64,000 nt of DNA from Fratercula arctica (GCA_947846985.1 CANTUZ010000007.1:28028355-28092354); one strand, 5' to 3'; positions 1-13,243 are shown, counted from the first letter of the stretch. Notes: a model not told the origin generated them from the letters alone. Numbers and translations are program-made.

Positions 1-254
1 CAATGGCTTCAAACTAGAACAGGGTGGGTTTAGATGAGATATTAGGAAGAAGTTCTTTCCACTGAGGGTGGTGAGACACTGGAAGAGGTTGCCTAGAGGT
101 GGTGGAGGCCCCATCCCTGGAGACATTCAAGGCCAGACTTGATGAGGCTCTGAGCAACCTGATCTAGTTGAAGATGTCCCTGCTTACTGCAGGGGGGTTG
201 GACTAGATGGCCTTTAGAGGTCCCTTCCAACCCAACACATTCTGTGATTCTAAG
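1..254 (+). mobile_element. CR1 LINE, 3'-end fragment
   Basis: This is the 3' part of a CR1 non-LTR retrotransposon in plus orientation, cut by the left edge of the window. Visible CR1 landmarks are the GAGGGTGGTGAG block near 64-75, the CCATCCCTGGAGACATTCAA block near 111-130, and the terminal GGTCCCTTCCAACCCAACAC block. It ends in one degenerate octamer repeat (TTCTGTGATTCTA) near 240-252. No poly(A) tail is present, as is usual for CR1. It carries no usable reading frame and is a dead 5'-truncated copy. Confidence 0.93.
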
Positions 255-2347
255 TGCTCTGAATAGGAGCACGATCTATTTCACTTACACTGATAAATGT
301 GTGTATCTTACAAGTCAATCTTTTTGATTGACATAGATGTTGAGCCCTTGTATAAAAATTGAGTTTACAGTTGTCAAACCAGTGTAAGAGATGGTTTTTC
401 TCTATGGAACAGTTCTGAATATAACGATGTCTGTAGCACTGTTTAGTGTTTAGTTATATATTCAGCACTTGGTAAGAGAAAGGTCTTACTATCGATAGAG
501 AGATGCAGAAGGCTTTCTTCCAGTGTATCTCTTGTTCTTTAGAAGACCTTTAGACTATTATGACGTTTGCCTTGTTTTAGGCTTTGATGCAAGTTGTTGT
601 GTGCTATGTGTCTAAGCTTCTGTGCAGTTTTGATCAAGTATAGCATAACCTTCATTTTCTTTTAGTGCTGCATATTTTTCCTGTACTACTTGAATTGTTT
701 TAATTTTCCTCTTCAGCAGTACTTGCTTTCATGAACAATCAATGTCTATTTCTATAAAAGTAGCAAAATTGCACTAAAGATTTTTCACCTATTTTTGCCA
801 AATGGTAGCTGACTAATTTCAGAAAGCTAAAACCCAATACATATAGTTCCAGATAAAGAAAAAATGTCAACTAGAAAAACGAACTAATAATTATTTTAAA
901 AAGAATATGTATTTCTTTAAATTCAGCTGAATGTATCTATTAGGTAGGCAGCTATCTCAAAGATCTCTGTGTTAAATTAGAGGAAGGGAGTCTTGAAAAG
1001 AAAGCATTTGCTTTTTAAAGATGGAGAGGTGCCACTTGCCCTTTTTTTCCTTCAGTACTTCTTAATAATTTGTTTCTATGCAATTTAAGATTGGGCTGCA
1101 GTTATATATTGGAAGTTTGGGATGGGGACACACCAGAGTGGAGACATTTGGGGACTTTTGTACACGCTGGTACTCCAGAAGTTAGATGAGGGCTGCTGTC
1201 CCTTTGGGCATGTGTCATCATTCTCCAAGCTCCATGGAGTGATCTTCCCTCCTGTCCAGTCAGAGGTTATAGAGTGGGTTGGGAAGAAAACAGAGGACTT
1301 TGAAGGCTTTTATAGGTTGTTAGTTTGCAAGTTTAAGTGAGAGCTGTTCTTCCTTTGACAGTGGGTGTTGTCTTGCTTTGAGCTCCTTGAAGAGGTCTCC
1401 AGCTTCTGTCCTACCTTTTCTGTTATTGTTTAGATAACAAGCGATCCTATATTTGAGGAATTATTATAACTATAGTGTAGCCTGAGCTTGGCAGTATGGT
1501 AGGTTTGACTGTTATGGCTTCCAACAGAACTCTGCTGGTTCTTACTTCGAGGGCTATCTCCTCTCAATGCAGAGTGTTTTGAAATGCATAGAAATACGCA
1601 GTGACTAGAAAAGAGGCAGCTTTTGAACCACATGATTGTATTGCCTGGCAGCAGGAATTTAAGACAGGATTGCACGTGATTCACAAGATAACACTTATTA
1701 CATTCTTTTTATGTATTTTCTTTAGATATACATCAGGAAATTTTGGGGGGCACATGTATGTGCAAGTTTCTCAAACACAAGTTTTGTAACCAATGATACA
1801 ACTGGCTGATATTACTGTATCAGTAATGTTTCTGATGGCTTCTTACACTTAAGAACCGTTAGTTAAAAACTTCTGCAACAGGAACCTCAGAACTTGTGAA
1901 TTTACTGTTTTCTAACTCATTTGCTTTTTTGAGCAATTAATGGCATTGTTGTGCCATAGCTTATGCTTAGCTTCTCCACCTTAAATGAGGCTTTCTTGAT
2001 GGGTGACACATGCTCTCATTTAGGTATTTTCCATTATGTTCTGCTAAATTGAAGTTTTTATTGTCCACAAAAGTTTATTCACTGATGACCAATGTGGGTT
2101 TTTTTCAGAAGCTAATGTACTGTTGCCATTATAGTGATTAAGGGATTCTCATTTCTTTTGAACTTACCTGTTGGTGCATTTTATTTATGTCCCCATGGCA
2201 AATAGCCTTTAAAGTTCAGGTTTTAGGACCCCAGAGGTTAGCAGCAAGTCCTCCACTAGCTCTACCTGTACAGTGTGTGTTGGCGGTGGGAGAGGGTCAG
2301 GTAAAAACATCGACTGTGTAGCCACGTGCTTCATCCTTCATTCTCAG
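255..2347. other. AT-rich non-coding stretch
   Basis: No gene, RNA gene or recognisable repeat is seen. Open frames are at most about 85 codons, overlap on both strands and match no family known to me. A minus-strand segment near 2170-2265 has reasonable splice-like ends, but all three frames contain stops. Confidence 0.6.
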
Positions 2348-2413
2348 CATGGGTGGAATCATGCTACCTCATACAGTAATGGTGCACTGTACGGTTCTGA
2401 TCGGGTAGCGTGG
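2348..2413 (+). other. Candidate exon (unproven), 66 bp
   Basis: The segment follows a good acceptor (GCTTCATCCTTCATTCTCAG) and ends at GG followed by GTGAGA. Frame 1 is open for exactly 22 codons, phase 0 to 0, reading HGWNHATSY then SNGALYGSDRVAW. It is slightly richer in CpG than its surroundings. I do not recognise the peptide. Cryptic exons of this quality occur by chance in long introns. Confidence 0.15.
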
Positions 2414-2639
2414 GTGAGATGAATCCCTGAAGCTTACCTATCTGGAAGCACTCAGACTCGGTCAAGAGAAAATTGATATTTTTCCATGGCTCACACTAAT
2501 CTCTTGCTGCAAGTATCTATTCCACTTGAGATGTTCATGAAGAAAAATGCCTTGCAACTTCAGGGAACTGGTAAGTCTATTTCTAGTTATTTTTAGTTCT
2601 CCATTGCATTGATTTGTGGCTACCTCTGTGGTTAGCAAG

Positions 2640-2712
2640 AACAAAAACAAACCAACCAAAGACAATCCCCAGAACCCCAAACCAAACCCTCCCTCTCTCC
2701 ACCCAAAACCAG
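2640..2712. repeat. A/C-rich low-complexity stretch
   Basis: The stretch is almost free of G and T and is built from AAAC, CCAA and CCC runs. Similar A/C-rich patches occur near 3343-3378, 13480-13505, 41576-41695 and 60070-60143. Confidence 0.7.
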
Positions 2713-3170
2713 GCCTTCAATGTGTAAGAAGGTCTTTGGGACAAAATCATGTTCCTTCAGAAGCTTTTCAGATTTGTTTTTCTAACTTTCATTGTCTTTT
2801 CCCTTCTCTTATGTTTAACCCTTATATAATAATCTCTTTTTTTTAATTCTATTTTTTAATGCAGTTTCTACCACAATTGGTTCTTAGCAGGATGCTAAAC
2901 AATTTGCTCTATTACACATTACAGTAAAATGTGCAGAGCAAAGGCTGTGGGAGTTTTGTGCAACCACTAATGGAACATATATCTAATTCTGAAATGATGG
3001 AATTTTTTAACTAAAACTGGGAACTGTTTTTTTTTTTTTAACAGCTTCTTACTTAACAAACGTTTAGATGATTGTTAATTCATATTTCTTGAATCTGGAG
3101 CTGTTGATCATATTACTTCACCCTTTAATTCACTAGAAATGTTTTTCCTCTTTGTCAGAACACTGCATAG

Positions 3171-3246
3171 TAATTAGTATAATACTTGTTACTAAAGCAT
3201 AATTAGTATAATACTTGTTACCAAGTATAGTTAGTATAATAATTTG
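3171..3246. repeat. Tandem repeat, 29-bp unit, about 2.5 copies
   Basis: The core TAATTAGTATAATACTTGTTA occurs at 3171 and again at 3200. A third partial copy, GTTAGTATAATAATTTG, begins at 3230. The period is 29 bp and the first two copies are nearly identical, which suggests a recent local duplication. Confidence 0.85.
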
Positions 3247-3796
3247 CAAGTTTAATTATTTCTACTCTTGAATAAAGTCACAGAGGAATGACCCTTTTCA
3301 AAGTAAATAATGCTTCATGTACTTTTTTTGACCAGCTAAAACAAAAAAAAAAACCAACCCCAAAACAAACGAAAAAAATCATAGATACATTGTTGTTAGT
3401 GTGTACCTTTGAAAGGTGTTAAATACATTTCCTTGAATGGTACTAGATTTCTGTAATGTAACTTGATGATAAAAGAAATAGACAACTTTGCAACACGCAG
3501 GTTGCTGCTAGGGAACAAGTCTAAAGACCTCTGGAATAAGAACCAAGTGAAAATTCTTGAGATGTTTCAGGCATATCAGGAGAATGTGAGTGGAATTCTC
3601 ATGATAGATGAGAAGTGTTTTATAAAGGAGAACCAAGAAGTTTAATGCCCTTAAGTTATTCTAACTCTTTTCTTTTAACAAGTAGACCAAAGTTATATAG
3701 CAACCACAAAAGTATAAGAAAAAGATATGTAGGTCTTTCTACCTTGTAGCATAAATTTCATTACTGTATTCTAAATGAAAATTACAAACTTGATTT

Positions 3797-3819
3797 CCGC
3801 CCCCTCCCCCCCCCCCCCC
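3797..3819. repeat. C homopolymer-like tract
   Basis: The tract is nearly pure C, broken by one G and one T. Such runs are unstable in replication and sequencing, so the exact length is uncertain. Confidence 0.85.
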
Positions 3820-4875
3820 GGTTGCCTATTCTATTTGACAGTCCCAAACCAAGCATCCAAGAAAGACAGTTAGTTCTCAGTAACCATGCGTACCTGCTCT
3901 TCATGGACTACAAGAACTCTATTGCTTTCCACTCAAACTCTTAATTTGTATCTTTAGTAAGTTGTGATTTCATACAGGATCTGTTCAGTACGCAGTGTTA
4001 TTTTTGGAGGAAGTTCTTTCTACCAACTTCACAATGTGTGGTGGCTGCTTATTTAAGGACTGAAAGTTTCCTCTGTTCCTCAGTGCTGTGGGGTGGATTT
4101 TTGAGGTGGGGGGTGATGGCGTGGTGGTTCTTGATTAGATGAATGAAGCACGTTCTCTTTTTTCTTCTTTACTTTTTTGATGAGAGATTTGATGGCCCAT
4201 AATATACCAAAGCAGCATACAATCCATATATACAGTTGGAAATATATTAATAGCCTATAAAGACCTTTCTGAACATACAAACTGACAAATCTGTGTACTT
4301 ATCTTTACTTGGAAAATGCTATTGAATAGCTATTGCTTGAACTGAATTGGTTTTCTGCAGAAAAGCAAATTGTTATAATAGTTTTGCAGTGAAAATTGCC
4401 AGTTGAAGGCTAATTTGTAAAAAGGATTGAAATCTATTGAATTACTTTTCTAGCATAGTACGTGGAAAGTATTCTGGCTCTTCAGAAACTGTGAGGTAGA
4501 GCTGTAAATGTGATAGCTGCATGGAAATCAGTGCACAAGCTGCTTGTTTAGCTTCCTGAATATCAAGCTTATGTGTAATCAGCTTGTCTTTGAACAAGGG
4601 AAGAGATTTCTGGTGATAGTAACCAGTCAGCACACAGGGACCACTACTCAGCAAGAGGACAAACCTTGCAGTTTAACAGTGGCTTGAAGATGCTGGCTGT
4701 TAATTTGGTCAAACATGTATTCTCAAGCTGTCAGATACTCTGCAGTAGAGCTTTTTTGTGCTGTTATTGCCAGACAGTAACTTGCGTTTTTTGGAACTTG
4801 TGGAAACGAGAAGTTGGGAAAGTTGATTTCTGCTTATTCTTTTTTTATGTAGCCTCTGAAAGTAGGCTTTTTGCT

Positions 4876-4918
4876 ATCTCTTTTTTTTTTCTTCCCCCCC
4901 CCCCCCCCCCCCCCCCCC
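4876..4918. repeat. Long pyrimidine tract (T10 then C25)
   Basis: An uninterrupted pyrimidine strand starts with T/C-mixed sequence and ends in 25 consecutive C at 4894-4918. The length may be an assembly approximation. Confidence 0.9.
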
Positions 4919-5368
4919 AACAAGATGGTGTGTAATGGGAAGTAATTCTTGATTTTCTTAGTTCTGGGTAGTGCAGAAAAACTTTCAGTACTCCTGAATG
5001 AAAATCAGTATAGTGATGTGGTCCTTTCAGGTACCCGGTAAAAGACTGATTCTAGATGTGAGTGGGAGGAATCATAGTATCTGCTTTCAGGGTGAAAAAC
5101 TTTCTCTCTGAAATTCTTATGTTGCGCTTCATGCATTGTTTTATTTCCTTCATGAACAGGGAACAATTTGTCATGAAGCCTTTTGGAAGTGTGCTTATCA
5201 ACCCTGAGTACAGCAACCCTGAGAAATAGGGTTCAGCCAGCAACTCTCACGCTTGCTTTCTCTAACCAGCTGAAGTACTAATGAGTAATCAACAGAAGAG
5301 GAAAAATTTACAGCAGGTCTGTGTTACACACTCACCACAGTGTGCAATGTTTTGCTGCTGTTAGGTGT

Positions 5369-5420
5369 CTCTCAGCTTGACATCTGGAGATAATCTCAGA
5401 TGTTTGAGACGAGCTGAGAG
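5369..5420. other. Two-tier inverted repeat (hairpin-forming)
   Basis: The outer arms are CTCTCAGCT (5369-5377) and AGCTGAGAG (5412-5420), a perfect 9-bp match. The inner arms are ACATCTG (5380-5386) and CAGATGT (5397-5403), a perfect 7-bp match. The internal loop is asymmetric, 2 against 8 bases, and the apical loop is 10 bases. It could be a folded RNA element or the remains of a palindromic transposon end. On the minus strand the same segment supplies a strong acceptor for a 78-bp open segment (5336-5413). Confidence 0.6.
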
Positions 5421-8420
5421 TAGAGAGATGGGCATCTGGGGTGCAATTTGCTACTTTAGAAGCATAGTGTGAGGAAACCTCAACACCTGGAAGGGAATAT
5501 TTCCATTGTCTTCAAAGCACAATGTGAACCCTGGTGTTTTGCTGTGATGGCAGACGACACCATTTTTATTTCATGTTATAAATTCAAGTTTTGAGAGCTG
5601 AAGTATGACTGAGAATATGGCTGCAGGGATACAAGGAATAAAAAAGGCTTTCCTGTAAACATTCAGTTTTAATTTATGCTTCCTAGTGTAAACAATGAAC
5701 CTGTTCTTCTCTCAGTAAATATTTAAAGTAAATATTCTTGCAGACTGCAATCATCCAAAATAGTTTTGGTACTGATTCAGCTAGAAGACCACTAACTCCT
5801 AAGCTTGGAGAAAGTGTAGTAAACATTTCAGCATCCAAGAATGTGTATTTTAGCAGTAAAGGAAGAACTCAAAAGTTTTTGCTTTGGCTTTGATGTAGCT
5901 AAATATGTTAAACCACAGAGACTTGAAAGAATTTGATAAATACTCTAAGAGAAAATCAGCCTCCCTCCAGCAGTCTAATAAATAATTTTCCCCACTCTCT
6001 TTTAACTTGTTTTGCAGAGGAGTGGAACAGAAAGGCTGCTACCAAAACGTTAAACCTCAAAAACTGAGCCAAAAAAAGCCATGTGAGCTTGAAGTCTTCC
6101 CACAGAGAGATGGAAGATTCTAGACAGCTATTCCCATTAAAAAAATCTACATATCTAATCTCTTTCCTGCTGCCATTACAGCGCTTTAACATTGCGGCGT
6201 AGCATTGCATGGTTCCTCAGAGTGCCACGGCAGAAACTGTTGTACAGGATTACAGACTATGTCAGCTACCAGGATTCCCATACTGAAACTGTTGCTTTTT
6301 GTGATTGTTTAATGTTGTTGGTTGGAGCATGTGTGATGACAAGATTCAGCCAACCAGGTCATACTGTGGACCTAGTTTCAACATCAGAAGATACACTATC
6401 ACAGCAGCAATTTTAACAAAGGCAGAATCTATGGAGAAGACTCAGTAGTGGTACAAAATTATTTAACAGTACCTACGCTGATTGGTGAATGTAGAAATGG
6501 TGGATAAAAATCAGAGTGTACTAGATACGTACTTACATGACTGGGGTTTTTTCATTATTGGGACACAGAAAATAGGAAAGTATTTTGTGCAAGTTTTTGT
6601 GTCAGCTTCCCTAACATTCCTGCTCACTAGGGCCTCTGTTCCCTACTGTTTTAGTTACTCCTGATGCTGACACTTCAGATGTTTGTAGTTTAGAGGGAAA
6701 TTAAAACTAGAAAGGTAGAAGGTTCCACAACAAGACAGCAGGAAAATCTAGCCCTGCATTAGAAGCAAGTGCTCCCAATGCATCTTTCTAGGCCAAACAA
6801 TTGCATGCACTATTAAAACAAACGTGTTTCTGCTCTGAGTGTTGACTTTGTGGGGGAAGTCCTCTCTTCTGCAACTGAAAGCAGTTTACTTGAACTTGCC
6901 CAAAGGTTGCTCATTATTGTCTCATTATGAATGACAGCATAGAAACCTGTGTATTTCAAAAACTGAGATCATAGCTGACATTAAAGCTAACTTTCAAATT
7001 AATGCAGCACAGTAGAACAGGATTTCTAGTGTCAAAAATGATGGTGCTGAGAACCTGATGTCCATGCTCTGCACACTTCACAGGATTCAGTTTGTGAGCT
7101 GAGTGTCTGTTAGTGGTTTGGTAGCATTAAATATGATCTTGGAGTTCATCTTTTAGATTAGATATGTCCGAAAGGAATTCCATTTGGGCACTCTTAGATC
7201 AGTCTGCAATGCCAACCACTGTATCAGAGGAGGATACAAATGTGATGTTTTTTCTAAAGTTCTAGAATGCTGATACGGACACACTTTTTGAATCCATGTG
7301 TCAAACCTAGTATAATAGTGAGGCTGTTGAAGTGCAGAGTTAGAAATTGGCTCTGTGTGGTCCTTGATAACCTTCTATTCGGGGTTCTGCAGAATTTTGT
7401 TCTGTGACATGTCCAAGAGTAATATTTGAAATACTGACCATTAGAGAAAGAAGAACAGTTCTAACAATTCTGTGGTAATCTGTACATGGTGCATGATTTT
7501 CTTGTGTTTAAGTACCAACTACTCCTTCCTGAGTAGGTTGTACAGTTAATTTTTGGCTTGGGGACTGTTCACAGAAAACCTACTATGTGGATCTGAAGCA
7601 ACAAATGAGACCTCGGGACAAATAAAGACTTCATTGTATATGTTCAAATGGAAAAGTAAATCAGCAAACAGCTCAAGGGTGAACGTTTTCAGGTACTAGA
7701 GTATCATGAGCAAGTAACATACAGGCTGGAAAATACACCTGTTAGCACATACATAAACTTTGAGTTATCATCTTTGAATTCCGTCTCTCGTAATGCTTGT
7801 GAGTAGTGGATTTGGAGACTTTGATGGTCTCTGATGCTACTTTAGTCTGTACGAGTGAAAATAAATTCAAGAGTGTATATTTTCTAGGTAGAGTGAGTCG
7901 TTAAGCCTCATTGGGTCTCATCGGCTATCTTCATGCTAATAATTTTTAGGGACTTTGGTATGAGTGGCTTTCACCTCAAGAATTCTTGCATATTACTGTC
8001 AGATTTAGATTCTGGAAAAACCCAGAAGTTTCTAAAACCAAAAGACTCACTACCTGTCTAGAATAAATTGTAAATACTTATCACTTTTAATTCAGTAGTA
8101 ACACATGCACTTCAGAATTATAGTTAACATAACATGTAGTGATTGTCATATAAAAAGGTTTATTTGGGCATAGGAATAATTACTAATGATGGATGTCAAT
8201 GGTTTTACGTTTCAGTGCATAGAATTTAGCTCTGCTTACAGGATTTTGTTAACACCTATCACTGAAGATTAACCTGATCTCTGTACCACAGGAAATTAAA
8301 AATTTTTTTGACAGTCATCTTAAGATTATGAGTGGGAAGGCAAGATGAAGTCTCTTAGCCCCTTAGCATGCACCTTTCTCTTCTATTTCCTAGATAGAGG
8401 TAGGAAAATTTGTAGGGATT
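5421..8420. other. AT-rich non-coding stretch
   Basis: Nothing is recognisable here. Short frames of 60-84 codons lie on both strands near 5956-6664 without family features. There is no CR1, MIR or tandem repeat that I can see. Confidence 0.6.
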
Positions 8421-8438
8421 AAAAAAAAAAAAAAAAAA
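8421..8438. repeat. Poly(A) tract, 18 bp
   Basis: A run of 18 A on the plus strand. There is no AATAAA in the preceding 30 bases, so it is not good evidence of a retrocopy. Confidence 0.85.
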
Positions 8439-10092
8439 GCCAATGGTACTGACAAGCAACGCATCTTTCATGTGGGTTATGGTACTTTTCACTTCTCTCT
8501 ATGTTATTCAAGTAGCAGAAAGTGCTTTTATGTTGATAATTCAGCTTTCAGAGATTGTACCTGGGAGTAGGTAAGCTATTTTAATTTTTCAAGAGATTCT
8601 TAATCCTTGGGTAGTGCCCATAAATATTTAACAGTGGCTACTGGAACATGGTCTTAGTCTTACTGGTACCCGTGGGCATTACTGCAATGCAGGTAATAAA
8701 TGTAATGTTGATGGGAGTAGAAGAATCTGCCTCTCAATAACTTTCCTCCTAACTTACTCTCTGGTAAAACTAGTTTTTGTGGTGCTTAGCCCCATCACAA
8801 CAAAACTGCTGGCATTGTTCTCTTTTTGAAGGTTCTCTTAAACCACTGTCCTGCTTTTCTGCCTTATCCCAGCCTCCTTGCTTTTAGAAAGGAGTGCAAA
8901 GAGAACACTGTGCTGGCATGGGTTACTGAAATGGTGCTCTCGTCTTCTGTTTGTACCAGTGACACCTTTCTGCTGCATGGGTTTAATCAAGAGCCAGTTT
9001 ACCTCTCTTGCTTTCAAGAATTAAAATTAAGTTATTTTTTAGGATTGCTGATGGGAAACCTCTTCCTCCCATTTTGTATGTAATTCCTTGGAAAGAATTG
9101 TGCAAAAAGCTACATTTGTTGTGCTGGTGGCATTGGTTATAGGCAAGATTGATGTGTAGGTAGGGAGAATAGGTCGGCTCTTGAGGATCAGGCTTGCTGT
9201 GTTCTTTGTACCCACTCCTCAGGGCTGTGGACTTTCTAGTTTTGTGGCAATTTAGAAAATTAGTAGCTGCATCAGCTTTTTATGAGTTGAATATTGAGTT
9301 TAGAATATGACTTCTCTGAAGGCTGCATCTTTTCTTTTCCAAGACATGAGTCCCAGTGCAAGATTCCCTTCTCTTTTCTTCTGGAAAAGAAATCTGACTT
9401 TGTTTCCAGAGACCATAAACAGCAGTGGAATACCATGACTATTTTCACGCCTCCTTGAGAAAAGGAAGGAGTCCTTAAGTTCTGCCTTCTTACAGACATG
9501 TCCTTGTTATACAATTACTGAGCTTTGTGGGTGGTGGTAGAAAGCCTTTGAGATAAAGGGTGAAGTGTCAGAGAAGGAAAGATGATAGGAATGGGTTAGG
9601 GCTTAGTGCCTACCATCATCCCTCTCAAGGCTAAATGTATGTTAAAGGCTAACAACTTTTGTGTTTAATATAGCTGTATTTTCTTTCTCGTATTTCCCAG
9701 TTTTTCATTTTTACCCAGCTCATAAATAAAACAGTTATGTGGTGGATTTACTACACTTTGAAAGAAGCAAAGATAATGGAGAATGTTGTACATTTACAAT
9801 GAAAGATACTCAGGGGGTTTAGGTGTGTAAATTAAGAGGTTGATTGTCATTAGTTCTTCTTGGGCACAAATAAAAAGTGTATGCCAGCTACTGCTCCAGT
9901 AGGTATGACTGCCAGGATTCCTGTGAACAAAGCTTGGGTAAAAATGACACCATAATGTCTGGATGGCTGAATTTAGGAGAGAAGCGTATATCTCCTGAGG
10001 TAGGTAATGGCAGATTGTATGTTCAGGCAACAGTGCTAAAATCACGTCCCTGCTTCTTTCATACAGCTTACAGGTGAATCATTTCCTTGGTA
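8439..10092. other. AT-rich non-coding stretch
   Basis: No gene or repeat is recognised. Short frames at 8826-9083 (+) and 9272-9514 (-) lack any domain or splice context that I can identify. Confidence 0.6.
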
Positions 10093-10096
10093 GAAA

Positions 10097-10129
<33 letters not shown>

Positions 10130-10130
10130 T
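10093..10130. repeat. (AAT)n microsatellite with A tail
   Basis: About eight AAT units are followed by a run of A. This is a typical unstable trinucleotide microsatellite, perhaps seeded from an A-rich tract. Confidence 0.92.
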
Positions 10131-13100
10131 CTAAAATGCAAACTGTCCCCCATTATGCAGACATGGGGTTTTAGATGCTTAACTCCCTTTAATATCCTAG
10201 TTTTTAAAGGTACTTGAAATTAGACCTATTAATTTTCATAATCCTTTGGCTGTAATATATATATTTTAGACACAGCCTATGTCATTAAATTGTTAAGTTT
10301 GCATCTGAATTCATGATAATTTAGGAAACTCAAAAGCTAGATTTGGCTGCTTACAATTTCATCTCTCTTGCTTCTAGTATTGTAATTGCATTCCAGATGG
10401 ACCCTGAAAATAGTTAAGTTCTCCTAAGTAATGGACAGTGGGCAGTTAAAGGCACTTACTGACACCTTAAGTGTCTTCTGTGTTCATGCTTGCGTAGGTA
10501 TTCATCTGCTGTTCATGTCAAGAACCACCCTTTCAATGATTATTTGTCCAGTTTCATATTAGTAAGTTGCTATAAGTCATCATGGTCTTGGTTTATGTCT
10601 TCTTGATTCAGCATGTGGGGGGAAAAAACCCCTAACCCTACCTAAAATTAGTAACAACAGAAAAGATGCTATTCCCTTGCTCCTTAATTTCTGCAACTCT
10701 TCCCCCCTCTTCCCCGCCCCTGCACATTAGGTGCAATTGAGTGGAATGAGGCATGGTGAGTATTGTTTTAAAAGTTTAGGTATTCCAAATTCAACTCTGG
10801 TCAGCTGCTGTAAAATCACAGAAGGTACAGCAAACAGCCGGAGTTTGAGAGATAACAGGTGCTGCTTTACAATAAATAAATATGGGAAAAATTTATTAAC
10901 TTGAAAGACTTTTGTTTAAACATCACCTCGAAGCAGATATCAGATGAGATGAAAACTTCAAGTAGAACAAATGGAGAAAAATAAAGTAAAGTCTATGTTA
11001 TGGTAGTTCTTTGATGTACAATGTGTGCTTGTGGCATACTTAATAACTGTTAAACAAGAAGGAACAGAAAAAATCAGACTCAAAAGGAAATTAATTTTGA
11101 AGGTCACATTCTTGAATGTCAGAAATCAGATATATAAGGAAAAAAAATCTAGTGTCAACTGTTAGGGGTTTCTGTACATGATCTAACTGCAGATTTCTTT
11201 GTCTGAAAATAAGACTCCTGTATTTGTCATTTAGTGCTGTTTCAGATCATCTGCTACTTTATTTTGTACCACAGAAAGAAAAAGTATGAAAGGAGGAAGA
11301 AAATAATTCTGATGAATGAGACAGGAGCAGTTTAACCTTTCCTTTGACATTTCTGTAAGAAATTCAGTGAAGTTTATTTTTTCCCGAAAAGTTGTAGAGG
11401 AGGAGATTGAAGCTTTGGGAGGGAGTGGGGGGAGTGAAACAGCTTTGAGGCACAAAAATTAGCCGGAATCTTCTCTTCAACAAGCAGACTTTGTCGTCTT
11501 TAACTGAGTAAGTTAGAAGCAACTCAAAGCCTATCCATACTGTGCGGTGACAAATGAGTGTGAAGAGCCCAGGCCCTGGCAATGGAAGTAGCAGGGCAGT
11601 GTTGGCAAGACAAGAGCTTACCACACCAAGCCTAACACTGTGTTAACACCAATGTTCCTCTTTCTGGACCCAGACTGGTATTCGGCATCGTGCCTTGGAA
11701 TTTTCACTCTGCCCTTTGGGGACCTGGCAGAATTTATTTTTTTCTAAACAGAAGTGGACTTGAGCAAATATCCACTTTTTGAATAACTTAGAGCAACAAA
11801 GATTTGAAACCTGTATTTTGGTTCGTTATGCTAGCAAGTAGTCTGACAATTATAGAATGTAGAATTTATAGCTGACCCAAACTGTTATTAAATTAGAAAT
11901 CTGGATATCTATCTCTACGATGTATGAAAACCAGATTGAGACACTTCCACTTGGACCTGACTTTCTGGTTTTGAACAGATTGGAGCTTTAATGACCTCAC
12001 AGATGGAAGCTGGAAATATGTTCGTTCTCATGAGATATTCTTATCTAGAATTTTGAGAGGCCTGGTTTCTACCCTAAGTTTCATATAAATATATGACTGA
12101 GTGGAAAAATGCTTTTAACTGCTGAAGGCAGTCTTTCTTGTATGTTTCTTAGAATTTAAAAAAGCAGTTGGCCGTGCTGTCAGTCTCTTTGGTACTTCAG
12201 GAGTGTTCCTCAGTGAACTAAGTTACATCTATTTTGCATTGTCTATGAGAGTTTACCGCCAAGGGTAGTTCTTAATTTCACCAGATATATTTAAGGATTT
12301 CTTCATTAGTTACAGATTTTGTTAGGCTGCAGCATGTTTTTTGAAAGAGTTTTCTGCATTAAGGACAAATCAACTTTCTGAATCTGAGATTGTACCACAA
12401 TAATTAAGTTTCAAAATAAGCTTTCTCTTAAGTCACTATGAAATACTCAAGTGCAAGACAGTCAATTATTTGATTGAAGAATTAATAGACTCAATTGTGT
12501 GATCTTGCTAATGTGAACACATTTTGGTGTCAAAACCATGGAAAATTGTAGTATAATCCAAAAAACTGCACAGGTGACTTTGAGATGAGAATCAGGGCCC
12601 CCCGTTCTGAGCCACTGGCAGCTGAAGCAGTGTTACGGTCCCAATCCTCAGCCAGACTCTTGTCTACAATAGAAAAATCTCGATGTTAAATGTCTATCTC
12701 CTCTTAATGCTGAGGAAGGTGATCCTTGGTCATCCCTGTCCTAGAAAATCCGTTCAGCTAAGAAAGATGACATTGAGAAGTTATTTCCTCCTTTTTCGCT
12801 TTGTCTTGACTTTCAGCTAATAGGGGATTTCAAGAAGGAGGAAAGAGATCAATACTATGCAAAATCCAAGTTAGAAGGGAAAGAAACCAGTTCTATGGAA
12901 GAATTCTCCAGAAGTTGATAGGTCACCAAAAAAAACCTAATCACACTCTATCTTGTCCGATTTTATTCAGGGATTCTACAGTAGAATTATATGGGAAAAA
13001 ATAAGAAAAAATATATCAATGCTAGCATGACTGACATATCTGTAGAACTTGATGGGGTAATTATTACAATAGGATTCAAGTTGTACTGTGTTAACACAGC

Positions 13101-13243
13101 TTCAGTTCTGGGTTGATAGTGGGAATACGGGTCTATGAAGTTCAAGTCAGAATATATAACATTTCTGGCAAATGTCCTCTTTTTGTATATCAAAATCAAG
13201 GATTCCTGTTTTAACTGACATTGTTTTATGTCCTTTATAATAG
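10131..13243. other. AT-rich non-coding stretch
   Basis: No recognisable gene. A very C-rich tract at 10698-10722 precedes a TTAG acceptor and a 25-bp microexon-like unit (10731-10755) with a GTGAGT donor. A minus-strand frame covers 11231-11624 in two overlapping phases without known features. Confidence 0.55.

Larger units (their letters stand above)
3247..5368. other. AT-rich non-coding stretch with C-tracts
   Basis: No recognisable gene. A 60-codon plus-strand frame at 3463-3645 has a protein-like composition and a GTGAGT donor after AYQEN (3586), but its acceptor is weak. The stretch holds the C-tracts at 3797 and 4876 listed separately. Confidence 0.55.
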
